A stretch of DNA of 64,000 bases, from positions 55,835,888 through 55,899,887 of the forward strand of contig NC_037686.1 in assembly GCF_003255815.1 (NCBI RefSeq). Reading direction: 5' to 3'. A program made the position numbers and the translations under genes. The stretch is from Theropithecus gelada. Its lineage: Eukaryota; Chordata; Mammalia; Primates; Cercopithecidae. The notes below the pieces were generated by a model, which made no database searches, was not told where the DNA came from, and saw nothing but the letters and a program-made list of their open reading frames with translations. This document shows positions 23,847 to 35,045 of this stretch, one piece after another. Each line of letters opens with the position of its first letter. The first letter of the stretch is position 1.

Positions 23847-24060
23847 CTCCTCTCTTTCTTTCTCCCTCTTCTCTTTCTTTCTCCCTCTTCTCTTTCTTTC
23901 TCTCTCTTCTCTTTCTTTCTCCCTCTTCTCTTTCTTTCTCTCTCTTCTCTTTCTTTCTCCCTTCTCTCTCTCTTTTTTTTTCTCTCTGTCTCTCTTCTCT
24001 GTTTCTTTCTCTCTCTCCCTCCCTCCAGCTCTCCCTCCTTTTTTTCTTCTCTCTCTCCCT
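23847..24060. repeat. Polypyrimidine tract with ~19-bp tandem units
   Basis: About 210 bp of almost pure C/T. The first half is a tandem array of a ~19-bp unit of the type 'ctttctttctccctcttct'. The second half is irregular (CT)n/(CCCT)n. The long open frames on the opposite strand are artefacts of this composition. Confidence 0.93.
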
Positions 24061-24990
24061 AGGCACAGTCTTGAGATGCTTTGAGATTGGTATATTCTCA
24101 GACACTGCCAGGAAGATTTGCAAAGAGCATGAGTTGTTGTGCCCACAAATGATGGAACAAAGCATGTCTTACTTACATGACTGCTCATTTCACATCTATC
24201 TGCCTGTCCTTTGGTTCTGCAATTTGATGCATAATTGAAAGGTGAATCTCAGGTTCGATTAGGAGGAGAGCTCATTACTTTGAACACAGAATTGGTAGCT
24301 GAAAACAGATTTTAAATAAGGTCAATCTTCTGTGAATTCATGTACTGTCTTGAGTTCATAAAACTCTTTTCAAATTGAATATTTATTGCGGGTATTTCCC
24401 CAAAGAACATTTGTGAAAGTTGCTGCTGCCAAAAGCTGAAAATATAGTTCACTTAAAAGCAGCTTTATTTATGCAACTTGAGAATATTTTTGTAAGTATT
24501 GTTATTGACTGAATGTTCAGTCCATTTTCTTGTTAGTCATGTACCACCCCCAAAATGAAGAGGGGGAATAAGATGCTGTGTGCGTGGAAGTATCTATCAA
24601 GTTGGACAGAACTGTATTTAGAAAGAGATGCTGGAAGTCTGGAAAGGGCTGCCCATCTGTATAGTTGACCATAATATATGGTTATCTATATATCTATAAA
24701 ATATGGTTGACCACAATATATGGTGGTCATTTATACAGTTGACCACAATAAAGCACTGATTAAATTCCAAATCATAAGATACACACACAGATTTATTCAG
24801 ACAAATTGCTCCTCTTCCTGAAAAATGTTTTTTTAAGTATGAAATTTCAACAGGAAAAGGATTCTAATCACTTCAAAGTCCTTTTTTAAAAAAACCTTCC
24901 TCCCCCTTCCTATCCCCCAATCCTTCTTAGTATTTAGAGGAAAATTCCAGCCACCCAGCCCCAGCCTGACAGGTTCATTTTGTCTCCACC
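24061..24990. other. Single-copy sequence with a small imperfect tandem repeat
   Basis: At about 24662-24755 the phrase 'gttgaccacaatatatggt' recurs three times with variation. No gene was recognised. Confidence 0.5.
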
Positions 24991-25295
24991 TAGATTGTGC
25001 AATATGGTAACTTCTGTCCCTATGTGGTTATTAACCACTTGGAATGTGATTAGTCCCAATAAAGAAGCTCTGTGCACACCAGATTTCTAAGACTTGTACA
25101 ACAAAAGGAATGGAAAACATCGCATTAGATTTTAATATTGATTATGCATTAAAATGTTTTTTGATATATTGGATTAACAAAAATAGATTATTAAAATCAA
25201 TTTCTCTGTTTCTTTTCCTTTTTAAAACATGGCTACTAGAAAATTTTAAATTACACCTAGGGCTGGCGCTGCATCTATATTACACTGTGAGAAAA
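24991..25295 (-). mobile_element. MER3-like hAT-Charlie DNA transposon fossil
   Basis: 'ttaatattgattatgcattaaaat', 'ttgatatattggattaac' and 'atggctactagaaaattttaaatta' match the antisense pattern I associate with MER3. The family name is from memory of the pattern. Confidence 0.5.
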
Positions 25296-25508
25296 TATAT
25301 GGGCTTCTTAAAGGGAAACATCCTGAACATTGTCACCTACTCCTCCCCATCTCCTTCCACTGATGTCCCTCCCTTCCCCGAATGCTGCCCTCTTCCCATC
25401 CTCATCCTTCCCTTCCCATCCTGCCCTAAGACCATCAAAGGCATGGTTAAAATGGCTAAGTCCTGGGGGTGGGGAGCTGGGGTGAGGGCTCTTAGAACCT
25501 GGAACCCA
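25296..25508. other. Single-copy C/T-rich spacer
   Basis: Nothing was recognised beyond a pyrimidine-rich bias. Confidence 0.5.
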
Positions 25509-25822
25509 GGCCAGGGTTGGTGGCTCACACCTGTAATCCCAGCACTTTGGGAGGCCCGGGCTGGAGGATTGCTTGAGCCCGGGAGTTCAAGATCAGCCTG
25601 GTCATCATGGAAAAACCCACCTCTACAAAAAATTTAAAAATTAGCCAGACACAGTCGCTCGGGCCTATAATCCCAGCTACTTGGAAGACTGAGGCACGAG
25701 AATCACTAGAGCCTGGGAGTTCGAAGTTGCAGTGGGTTGATATCGTGCCATTGCACCCCAGCCTGGGTGGCAGAATGAGAGCCTGTCAAAAAAAACCAAA
25801 AAACAAACAAACAAAAAAACCA
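25509..25822 (+). mobile_element. AluJ-like element
   Basis: A sense, diverged Alu with a tail of (A)n interrupted by C ('aaaacaaacaaacaaaaaaac'). Confidence 0.92.
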
Positions 25823-27344
25823 AGAGCCCAGTGGATCCACGCAAAAGGGGACCAAGGTTAGGAAATTAGCTCAAGGTGCCCGCCCACCCCACAGCATCTT
25901 AACCTGCCACCTTCCTTCTTTCCAACCAGCCTCCTGGCTCCCACGGCCCCCAGAGGTCCACCTTCAACCTCCCTCAGCCTGTGCCCAGGAGAGCTCAGGA
26001 GGTTCCCCAATTCTGCCCCCCTACCCTATTGCAAGACCTTGCCTCAGCCGCCAGGGACCCGAGTCTGGCCCCATTCTCTGTGCTCCTTCTTGGCGCAGCT
26101 CCAGGACTCCAGGACTCTCTGCAAGCTTCTTAGTGCTGAGTTGCTGCCCATGAGGATGGCATGCCTGGGATCAGCCCTGCTGGTTCCTGCCCACAGGGCC
26201 CAGTGCCCAAGATCCCCAACTGGCACCCTCCAGCCACAATGGATGCCTGGGGAGGGGGTGGGAGGGGAGACTCCTGCTGTGGGCGAAGGTACCAGGGCAG
26301 CCTTTTCCCAGGACAGTGGAGCCTGGACCACAGTAACAGGCGGAATCCTGCTGGTGGATTTGGGGGTACCAGGGTTACAAAGTGCCTGGCATAGAGTAGG
26401 CGCTTAATAAGCAGGTATTTGGCAGGGGTACATCAGTGTGCCCAGGGAGTCAGCTAAAGCCCCATAAACCAGCCCTAGTGGCTTTGCAGGATGCACCCAG
26501 GCTCTGGTCGAGGCCCGAGCACTCTGCTTCAATTCTCCGGCCTCGCTTATGAAGGCAAATGGCTGGGGACAGCTGTATTGTAACAGGGCTCTCGAACTAA
26601 CAGGACAAAACTGAGGTTTTTGGCAGCTCCAGCAGACAGGAAAGATCTTGGGGACATAGATGTTGGGAGGACACACGTTTCTGGGCCATTTCCAGGCCCA
26701 GAAATCAGATCACAAGGACGAGGGGCAAGTGGTGGTGATCGAGGCACAACCTGCCTGTCTTAGCCCCTGCTGAGTGGCAGGGGCCTGACCATGGGCTGGG
26801 GATCTTGAGATGAAGAGAACTCAGTCCCAGCCTGCACCCTCTTCCCGCTAGAGTTGCCCGTGTCTCAACGGGCATTACTTGCTGTCAGCCCGTGAATTCT
26901 GATGTGTGTTTATGTGGTTTCCAAAATATAAGCAGCAGCTCAGCTCTGGGTCTCCCGAGACACCCCTCCCGTGAGTGATGTGTGCCTGCACCAGTGACCA
27001 TTCCCAGACCAGGACGGAGGCCACAGGGGCAACCACGTGGCCCACTGCCCTCAGCCATCTGTCTCAGTTTGGAATTCAGCTTGTAAATTCCCAGCTTGTG
27101 AAGACTGTTTTTTCCTGTGTGCAAGGTGGTGGTTGGTTTTAAAGGAAGTTTTTAAAATATCCCCTTCACAGTGATAGAGAAGGCTCGCGGCTTAGAGCTG
27201 TATTAAAAATCACAAAAGTTGCTGCTCATGAAAATGGTAATGACAGATACACTGGGCTTTCATCACGCTATTAGAAAATTAGGAAATAGAAATGTGTTCA
27301 CTGGGTGGTTTGTTAATTTTATTTTTAATTTATTCTTCTTATTT
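25823..27344. other. GC-richer single-copy sequence with an L2/MIR tail
   Basis: 25900-26900 is markedly richer in G/C than its surroundings, with overlapping frames on both strands (up to 122 codons) but no paired splice sites. 'aaagtgcctggcatagagtaggcgcttaataa' at about 26379-26410 is an L2/MIR end. Confidence 0.5.
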
Positions 27345-27512
27345 TTATTTTTTAGAGATGAGGTCTCACTCTGTCACTCAGGCTGGAGTGGAGTGCAGGG
27401 GTGCCATTATAGCTCAATGTGGCCTCAAACTCCTGGTCTCAAGCCTCCTGCCTTTCCCTCCCTAGTAGCGAGGACTATAGGAGCGAGCTACTGCACCCAG
27501 CTAATTTTATTT
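27345..27512 (-). mobile_element. Partial Alu (one arm)
   Basis: An antisense old Alu arm from 'agagatgaggtctcactctg' to 'ctgcacccagctaatttta'. The other arm is absent. Confidence 0.85.
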
Positions 27513-27526
27513 TTTTTTTAAATATG

Positions 27527-27810
27527 GGCCAGGCGCAGTGGCTCAAGCCTGTAATCCCAGCACTTTGGGAGGCCGAGACGGGCGGATCACAAGGTGAGGA
27601 GATCGAGACCATCCTGGCTAACCCGGTGAAACCCCGTCTCTACTAAAAAACACAAAAAAAACCTAGCCGGGCGAGGTGGCGGGCGCCTGTAGTCCCAGCT
27701 ACTTGGGAGGCTGAGGCAGGAGAATGGCATGAACCCGGGAGGCGGAGCTTGCAGTGAGCTGAGATCCGGCCACTGCACTCCAGCCTGGGCGGCAGAGCGA
27801 GACTCCGTCT

Positions 27811-27841
<31 letters not shown>
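27527..27841 (+). mobile_element. AluYR-like element (Old World monkey type)
   Basis: A young sense Alu with 'gtggctcaagcctgtaatc', 'ggccgagacgggcgg', 'aacctagccgggcgaggtgg' and 'gagatccggccactgc', ending in a 30-base poly(A). This is a lineage-diagnostic variant set. Confidence 0.94.
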
Positions 27842-27842
<1 letters not shown>

Positions 27843-28400
27843 GTTGGCTGCTGAGTGCCAAACACAGCATCTGGACAGCCTAACTTTACCACCCACTTTC
27901 TAATATGATGCTGTGAGGATGCCCTGCTGTCTATCCAGCATTCTTGCTTAAAATGTTTAACCAGAATCTGGTCATCAGGGAACAATCAGACAAATCTAGA
28001 ACATAGGAGATGGTACAAGACAACTGGTGTGGACTTGAAAAAAAAAATCTGAGTAATGTAAAACAGAAAAACGAGGCAAACCAAAAAGGCAAGGGGATCA
28101 TTCGATGTTAAAAAACCCTAAAAGAGACATGGAAACCAAAGGTAATATATGACCTCAACTGTATAATAAAATTATTTTTAAGTTATAAAAGACATTTTGA
28201 AGAGTCTTGTGGAAATTGGAACATGGACCCTACATTAGATATTATGTAATTAATGTTGATTTCTTTTGGTGTGGTCATGGTTGGTTGAATGGGAGAACGT
28301 TGGTTGTGGTGGATGTTTGCTGAAGTGCTTCGGGGTGAAGGGTCACGATGTCTGAAATTCACTTTCAAATGGTTCAGCCAAAGTATACGCTGCACATAAA
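27842..28400 (+). mobile_element. Ancient interspersed repeat (LINE-like tail), family not named
   Basis: 'cagggaacaatcagacaaatc', 'agacaactggtgtggac', 'acattagatattatgtaatt' and 'tttcaaatggttcagc' recall a common mammalian repeat 3' region. I cannot name the family with certainty. Confidence 0.45.
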
Positions 28401-29599
28401 AGAAAAATAATGTGCTGTATAAGAGAGAGATAAAACTGGCTGCAGTTTTCTTATAGGACAGCATATGTTCTAAGCAGCTCACCTGGGCTGGGTTCTCATA
28501 TTTGTCCCTGGCAGAAGAGATGAAGATGGTTTTATTGCTACCTGGGAATGAATGTAACGCCGCAACGCTAAAGAACAAGATGAGCAACTCTAGTGCCAGG
28601 AGTGGATTTGCTTTCCTTGGAAATGATGATTCTAATGTGGCTTCATGACAAATATCCTGCTAGCTCTTATTTTTAGTTCTGTCTGAAACAAGCATCGATC
28701 GTGCTTCGGAGGACTGGAAGCAGATGGGTTGAGGCTGATCAAAGTAAAGACTAACATGGTAAATGCTTTGACAAAGTCAGTGTGACCCATCTGCATTTGA
28801 AGAAAAAAAAAATGCAGAGCTGTTTTACTATTTGCGGGATGGGGTTGGAGTGGGCGGGAACAAATTATGTTTGGAGTGGCTCTCTACTTCTGTTATGTGC
28901 CAGACACGTTTGGGTTACTGGAGCCCAGACATCTTCCTGTCCTTCTGTTTCTGTGCAGGCCACTGTGGGGATCAACGTGGAGAAGAAGGTGCTGAACTCA
29001 CTCCCTCAGGACTGGGAATGAGACCCAGTCAGATGTTGAACTTGAAGTGATGCCCTTTTGTGGCATTGCTGGTGAACTATGTCAGCCACAGATCAGTGCC
29101 ACTACCAGATTTGAGAGAAAAGTACTGGATTTTAGAAAGCAATCTTGCAAATATTAAGATAAGCACTCTTTCGGTTTATACCACCAAACGCATACACACT
29201 ATGGTAGCACAACTCCCCAAGTGGCCACATAAACATTGGACTGGGGGCAGGGGGTCATGAACATGATTTTGTGAATAACAACTTAGTTGAGTAATCAATA
29301 ATTTCTAAAAAGAAAAGTAATAACTTGATTGAAAGTTAACCTCTAATCACTGAATTTTTTGCAAATATTGACAAATTTTGTGCACTAAAGGATTTATTTT
29401 TTAAAAAACTTTTATTTCTTTAAGAACTTTTGTATGTTTTCCCAGAATTTCTCCAGTTGTTTTATGTCTCCTTTTTTTTTCTCTCTCCTTTATTTGTTAT
29501 TTATTTTCATCCAATTATTCTGGCTCGGGTGGTTTGTTTCATCCAATTATTGGTTTCATCCAGTTATTCTGCTGATGGTTTGTTAGGCTCACATTGGAA
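28401..29599. other. Single-copy sequence, no gene seen
   Basis: A 10-bp inverted repeat ('gcagatgggt' at 28720, 'acccatctgc' at 28785) is the only structure noted. At 29500-29580 'catccaattattctg'-type phrases recur three times. Confidence 0.5.
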
Positions 29600-29840
29600 G
29601 CAACCAAAATGTCTAACAATAGGACTTTAGTTGGCAACAACTCAATTGTCTAACAATAAGGGATTGGTGAAATAAATTACAAAAGGTGTTTTGTATTATG
29701 CAAAAAAACTTTAAAAATATGAACTGGTAATTCATAATCTTTAACTTTGCCTAATTCTAAAATTTCATGAACACAGTGGCAGATAGATATGCAAAGCAGA
29801 TTCAAAGTAAAACAGAAAAAAATGTAAACCCTGAAAAATT
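29600..29840 (+). mobile_element. Old L1M/L1ME-like fragment
   Basis: 'agcaaccaaaatgtctaacaatagg' and 'gggattggtgaaataaatta' are the decayed L1 block before the 3' end. The phrase 'tgtctaacaata' is repeated at 29611 and 29649. Confidence 0.55.
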
Positions 29841-30054
29841 CCAGATACTTTTCTCTGTTTTATTGTATATGGCTTAAGATTTTATTTTTATAAAAGAGGC
29901 TGCATATTTATTACATTAAGAGGTACAGTCAAGCAAAAATAAGATAATAATGATTTCAGCAGTTCTGGCCACCCAAAGACAACCACTGTCATTGTCTTGA
30001 TATGTTTCCAACCAGTTGATTTTCTGTGCATTTGACCAGCTTTCACCTCTAAAA
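29841..30054. other. Single-copy spacer
   Basis: Nothing was recognised. Confidence 0.45.
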
Positions 30055-30369
30055 TGTCATCAAAATGGCTTTTGTCAGTGTCACCAATGACTTCCATGTG
30101 GCTAAATTCTCAGCCCTCATTCCACTTGACGTCAAGTCATGGCCAATGCTCTCTCTTCTTAGAAACACTTTGAGTTTCCAAAACAGCAAATGTCCTGGCT
30201 CCTGGCTCTCCTCCCCCTTCCCAGGCTGGCCCTTCTCATTCTCCTCTGCAGCTCCCTCCTCATCTCCTGCAATTCTCCACGCTGGGACACTCTGGAGCTC
30301 AGTCCTGGGAAATCCCAGTCTTCATTCACTCCCCTGAGGCCCTCATGCCATGTTTTGTCTTCAAATACC
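30055..30369 (+). mobile_element. L2 ORF2 (reverse transcriptase region) fossil
   Basis: The order 'gtcaccaatgacttccatgtggctaa', 'ctcagccctcattccacttgac', 'ctcctggctctcctccc', 'ctcctcatctcctgcaa' and 'gagctcagtcctggg' follows the conserved L2 RT region. The 90-codon frame at 30065-30337 is its remnant, not a gene. Confidence 0.7.
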
Positions 30370-30669
30370 TTTTTTTTTTTTTTTTTTGAGATGGAGTTTC
30401 GCTCTTATTGCCCAGGCTGGAGTGCAATGGCGTGATCTTGACTGACTGCAACCTCTGCCTCCCCCGTTCAAGCGATTCTCCTACCTCAGCCTCCCGAGTA
30501 GCTGGGATTACAGGCATGTGCTGCCACGCCCAGCTAATTTTGTATTTTTAGTAGAGACAGGATTTCTCCATGTTGGTCAGGCCGGTCTCGAACTCCCGAA
30601 TTCAGGTGATCCGCCTGCCTTAGCCTCCCAAAGTGCTGGGATTACAGGCATAAGCCACCGTGCCTGGCC
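30370..30669 (-). mobile_element. Alu element with 8-bp TSD, inserted in L2
   Basis: An antisense Alu flanked by 'caaatacc' at 30362-30369 and 30670-30677, where the L2 continues. Confidence 0.94.
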
Positions 30670-30689
30670 CAAATACCATTTATTCTGTT

Positions 30690-30845
30690 ACACATACATT
30701 TATGGATTCAACAAATATCCATTGAGAATCTGTTAAATGCTGGCCACTGTTCTAGTCACTGATGATTTTAAAAAGGAACAAAAGGGGGGCAATTCCCTGT
30801 CTTCATGGAGCTTAGCAAGAACATTTGCATGAGGAAGGGGCCTAG
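30690..30845 (-). mobile_element. L2 3' tail (antisense)
   Basis: 'ttcaacaaatatccattgaga', 'ctggccactgttctagtcac' and 'ccctgtcttcatggagctta' are the antisense L2 end. Confidence 0.75.
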
Positions 30846-30889
30846 AAAATAAGCAAGAGATATTCAAAATATTGCCTGATAAACGGTCA

Positions 30890-31335
30890 TGTATTGGGTT
30901 AAATAGTGTCCCCTTCCCTACTCCCCACTCAATTCATGCCCACCCAGGACCACAGAATGTGACCTTGTTTGAAAATAGGATTTTTGTAGATGTGATTAGT
31001 CAAGATGAGGTCACACTGGATTTGAGAAGGCACTAAATTCAATTACTGGTATCTTGACAAGAAGGCCATGCGAGGACGCAGGGAGCCACAGAGGGAAGGT
31101 GGCCGTGGGAAGGAGGAGGTGAAGATGGGAGTGACACAACTACGAGCCCAGAGACACCCAGGAGTGCCGGGAGTTAGGAGAGCGGCATAGGAGCTTTCTC
31201 CCCAAGTCTTCAGAAGGAATCAGCTCTGCCAACACCTTGATTTTGGACTTCTGACCTCCAGCACTGAAAGTGATTAAATTTATGTGGCTTTAAGCTCCCT
31301 GGTCTGTGGTCATTTATTACAACTCCAGGAATCTC
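30890..31335 (+). mobile_element. MLT1-family (MaLR) LTR
   Basis: The sense order is 'gaatgtgaccttgtttgaaaatagg', 'tagatgtgattagtcaagatgagg', 'caccttgattttggacttctgacctcc' and 'agtgattaaatttatgtggcttt'. Confidence 0.75.
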
Positions 31336-31375
31336 ATCCAGGTGAGAAGTGCTGTGAAGGTAGGAACAGAGGATT

Positions 31376-31642
31376 GGCCGGGTGTGGTGGCGCACGCCTG
31401 TAATCCCAGCACTTTGGGAGGCCGAGGTAGGCAGATCACTTGAGGCCAGGAGTTCAAGACCAGCCTGGCCAACATGGTGAAACCCCATCTCTACTAAAAA
31501 TACAAAAATTAGCTGGGCGTGGTGGCACATGCCTATAATCTCAGCTACTCAGGAGGCTGAGACAGGAGAACGCTTGAGCCTCAGAGGCAGAGGTTGCAGT
31601 GAGCCAAGATCACGCCGCTGCACTCTAGCTGGGTGACAGAGT
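31376..31642 (+). mobile_element. Alu element, tail truncated
   Basis: A sense Alu from 'ggccgggtgtggtggcgca' to 'gctgggtgacagagtgg', lacking the poly(A) end. Confidence 0.92.
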
Positions 31643-31674
31643 GGCCATCTGGGAGAAGAGCGTTCTACGTGTCT

Positions 31675-31845
31675 GTCTACAGCAGCAGTTCTCAGAGCAT
31701 GGGCTTGGACCAGCAGCGACAGCAGCACCCGGGAACTCCTTAGGAATGCAAACATCTTGGCCCCACCCCAGACCTACTGAAACAGAAGCTCTGGAGAGGG
31801 GAATCCTGGGAGTTCTGATACATCTCCAAGTTTGAGACCCACCAT
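31675..31845 (+). mobile_element. MER5A-like hAT-Charlie MITE fossil
   Basis: 'cagcagttctcagagcatgg', 'agcacccgggaactcctta', 'ccccaccccagacctactgaa' and 'caagtttgagaccc' are diagnostic. Confidence 0.85.
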
Positions 31846-32149
31846 CTATATAACCTGGGCCCACCGAGCCTCCACCCCCACCTCCACCACTTTCTCCTGC
31901 CCATTCTGCTGCAGCACCAGGCTCTCCCCTCCGGGGCTTTGTTCTTGCTGTGGCCTCGCTCTGCACAGCTTCCCTCTTGCTGTCCCCACGTCTTGCTTCC
32001 TTACCTGCACCAGATCTTTGTTTCAGCACTGCATTCTCACTGAGGCTTCTCCCAGACCACCCTCATTAAAACCACCACCCACAGCCTGCATGCCCCTTCC
32101 TGTGTTCTGCTTTTCTCTTCTCTCCTTTTCTTTCTTTCCTTTTTTAATT
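31846..32149. other. Single-copy spacer, C/T-rich
   Basis: Overlapping frames on both strands come from composition and flanking repeats. There is no exon structure. Confidence 0.5.
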
Positions 32150-32448
32150 TTTTTATTTTTTGGTTGGAGACAGGGTTTCACTCTGTTCCCTAGGTTGGAG
32201 TGCAATGGCAATCACAGATCACTGCAGCCTTGACCTCCTGGGCTCAAGTGATCCTCCCGCCTCAGCCTCCCAAGTAGCGAGGTCTATATATGCATGCTTC
32301 CACACCTGGCTAGTGTTGTTTATTTTTTTGTAGAGACAGGGTCTCACTCTGTTACCCAGGCTGATCTGGAACCCCCAGGCTCCAGCCATCTTCCCGCCTC
32401 TGCCTCCCAAAGTATTGGGATTACGGGTGTGAGCCACCGCCCCCAGCT
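32150..32448 (-). mobile_element. AluJ-like element
   Basis: An antisense, strongly diverged Alu from 'ggttggagacagggtttcac' to 'gccaccgcccccagctt'. Confidence 0.9.
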
Positions 32449-33301
32449 TGTCCTGCTGTATTTTTCTCAGTAGCACTTAACTCTATTTAACAAATCCAAG
32501 TTTGTCAGAAATCTGGTTTCTGAGTCCTGGTGAACAACAACAGGTAGGGAACCCAGAGAGGGAGTGTGAGACACGTGATTCGCAAATCAAAATCAGGGGG
32601 GTGGAGGAGTAAGTAGACTGGGCTTAGGAGAAGGAAAAATGATGTTAGCACTGCAAGGGAAATGCGAGGTCATCTCATCCTTGGGTGTCCAAACTTACTT
32701 AGATATTTGCTTTTTAAAAAATTGTATGACTAATTACAACTAATAAAGCAGGTAAGAGCCCAGTTTCTCTGGCTGGCAGACCGGAAGGGCGTTGCAGGAG
32801 TCCCTAACGCCGGCATATTGTGGGAACTATTGACTTTGTTATCTCATTTGTTAATGGTGAAATTGAGGCTTACAGTTTGATTTAATTTTACTTAAAAGAA
32901 ATAAAAGGAGCTATCCATGTCTGATCAGATCATCCCTATGGCATTATTTAACACAAACATTCTATAATTTAATGGACTCTCAAGTCTCCTTCAGAGTCCT
33001 GTGCGCTCAGATCCTGCCATCTGATCCCCCCTGTTATCTAAGCTGCTCTTTAGGGATTCTCCAGCCCCTCCTCTTGCCTGAGGGACTCGCTCAGTGGTGT
33101 CATCAGTTTCTCCAAATTAGAAATGTTGACTTTTTCCTGCTTTTTTCCCCCCTGAATCCACATTCCCTCAGTCACTCTCCCCTGGTTTCAAATTCCTCTT
33201 TATTTACACCCGAGCCTTCCAAGGGGAGAGACTGTTTTATAATTCCAGGCATACTGGACACAAGGTAAGTGATCAAATTGGCTTAAAAACAAGGCAATCC
33301 A
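32449..33301. other. Single-copy sequence, no gene seen
   Basis: A 98-codon plus-strand frame (32972-33268) has no paired splice signals. No repeat was recognised. Confidence 0.5.
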
Positions 33302-33602
33302 GGCCGGGCATGGTGGTGTATGCCTGCAATTACAGCACTTTGGGAGGCTAAGGCAGGCGGATCACTTTGAGGCCAGGAGTTTGAGACCAGCCTGGCCCCA
33401 ACATGGTGAAACCCCATCTCTGCTAAAAATACAAAAATTAGCCGGGCATGGTGGTGCGCACCTGTAGTCCCAGCTACTCTAGAGGCTGAGGCAGGAGAAT
33501 CGGTTGAACCCGGGAGGCAGAGGTTGCAGTGAGCTGAGGTCGTGCCACTGCACTCCAGCCTGGACGACAGAGCGAGTCAGTCTCAAAAAAAAAAAAAAAA
33601 AA
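33302..33602 (+). mobile_element. Alu element beside the minisatellite
   Basis: A sense Alu with an 18-base poly(A), ending 80 bp before the 19-bp array. Confidence 0.94.
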
Positions 33603-33682
33603 GGGCAGCAAATGGATGGGGAGAATATTGATCAATTCTAAGAAAGCAGCACAGGAGAAGGTCCACTGGCAGCTGGCTGCAC
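33603..33682. other. Spacer between Alu and minisatellite
   Basis: 80 bp of single-copy sequence with no element recognised. Confidence 0.5.
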
Positions 33683-34345
33683 TGAGATCTTGTGTTTGTG
33701 CTGAGATCTCGTGCTTGTCCTGAGATCTTGTGTTTGTGCTGAGATCTCGTGCTTGTGATGAGATCTCGTGTTTGTGCTGAGATCTCGTGTTTGTGCTGAG
33801 ATCTCGTGTTTGCGATGAGATCTCGTGTTTGCGATGAGATCTCGTGTTTGTCCTGAGATCTCGTGTTTGTCCTGAGATCTCGTGTTTGTGCTGAGATCTT
33901 GTGTTTGTCCTGAGATCTCGTGTTTGTGCTGAGATCTCGTGTTTGTGATGAGATCTCGTGTTTGCGATGAGATCTCGTGTTTGTGCTGAGATCTCGTGTT
34001 TGTCCTGAGATCTCGTGTTTGTGCTGAGATCTCGTGTTTGTCCTGAGATCTCGGTTTGTGCTGAGATCTCGTGTTTGTGCTGAGATCTCGTGTTTGTGAT
34101 GAGATCTCGTGTTTGCGATGAGATCTCGTGTTGGTGCTGAGATCTCGTGTTTGTCCTGAGATCTCGTGTTTGTGACGAGATCTCGTGTTGGTGCTGAGAT
34201 CTCGTGTTGGTGCTGAGATCTCGTGTTGGTGCTGAGATCTCGTGTTTGTGCTGAGATCTCCTGTTGGTCTGAGATCTCGTGTTTGTGCTGAGATCTCGTG
34301 TTTGTCCTGAGATCTCGTGTTTGTGATGAGATATTGTATTTGTGC
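33683..34345. repeat. 19-bp minisatellite, 35 units
   Basis: The consensus unit is 'tgagatctcgtgtttgtgc'. I count 35 consecutive units with no spacers: 33 of 19 bp and two of 18 bp (starting 34044 and 34252). Variation is concentrated in the last three bases (tgc, tcc, tga, cga), plus a 'ttggtgc' form. The subtype order tgc-tga-cga-tgc-tcc at units 13-17 recurs at units 21-25, which suggests larger blocks have been duplicated. Most units hold the 8-bp palindrome 'gagatctc'. The minus-strand unit has no stop codon in any frame. Because 19 is not a multiple of 3, each frame cycles through all three phases, giving 57-bp (19-residue) peptide repeats in three overlapping frames of 243-292 codons. 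I regard these frames as a by-product, not genes. Confidence 0.97.
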
Positions 34346-34549
34346 TCGCCATGACTTTTTCTTACCCATTCCAAGCAGGAAGGCAGCATGGCAGGTGAAA
34401 AGCTGAGCACTCCTAGGCAGTGCCCTTCCTGGCTCTGTTCTTCCTGACAGGCTGGTGCTGGGAACGAGGTATGGAAGTAGAAGTTCTAAGGAAAGGAAGA
34501 GGACTCTCCCTAGATTGGGAAGGGCTGAGAGTGTTGGGCTGCCCAGTTT
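34346..34549. other. Single-copy spacer
   Basis: Nothing was recognised. Confidence 0.45.
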
Positions 34550-35045
34550 GTGAAATATTAGTCAGGACTCTTCTTGTAGAACCCAACTTCAGGGCGCTGA
34601 AGGTTAAAGAGAATTTAATGACTTAGGCGACTGTGAACTTAGCTCAGACATGGCTGAATTTTGCTTCTCAGAAGGAATTGGTCCCTTTCTCCCTCTCTTG
34701 TGCCTGTGCGCCCACCACGCTGGCTTCATTCTCCATCAGATTCTGTCCCTATGGAATAGTCCCAGTATGGAGGCTGCAGCCCACCAAATTGAAGTCCAAC
34801 GAGGAAACCTCCTGGAGAGGAATCCCAGGGCCTGACTTTCATTCACTGCTTCGAATTGGCCTAACTTGGGTCTGGAGCTTGATCAATCACTTTCTTTCAG
34901 GACAGGGGGTAGAATAACACCTTCCCCGATCTGGGGGAACATAGTCTGGGGTGGGGAAGGTGGCTTCCCAAAGAGAAATTGAAGTTCTGTTTCTAGGAGA
35001 AGGGAAGCTTTATTGGGCAGAGACAAACATCAGATGTCCATTGCT
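34550..35045. mobile_element. Unnamed dispersed repeat, copy 1
   Basis: The order 'caggactcttcttgtaga', 'aaagagaatttaatgac', 'ttctgtccctatggaatagtc' and 'ggtggcttcccaaagaga', then 'gggcagagacaaacatcagatgtcc', matches a mammalian interspersed repeat I have seen but cannot name. Related stretches lie at 43720 and 54930. Confidence 0.45.

Noticed and set aside
23775..24188. Glu/Arg/Lys-rich minus-strand frames
   Set aside because: They are artefacts of the polypyrimidine tract read in antisense.
26030..26420. GC-rich block as CpG island or exon
   Set aside because: It is GC-rich but CpG-poor, with frames on both strands and no splice pair.
33683..34345. CRISPR-like repeat array
   Set aside because: The units are directly adjacent without unique spacers, in a primate nuclear genome.
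33474..34410. Three overlapping minus-strand frames of 243-292 codons
   Set aside because: They are fully explained by a stop-free 19-bp tandem unit. They begin and end in flanking Alu or single-copy DNA with no promoter or splice evidence.
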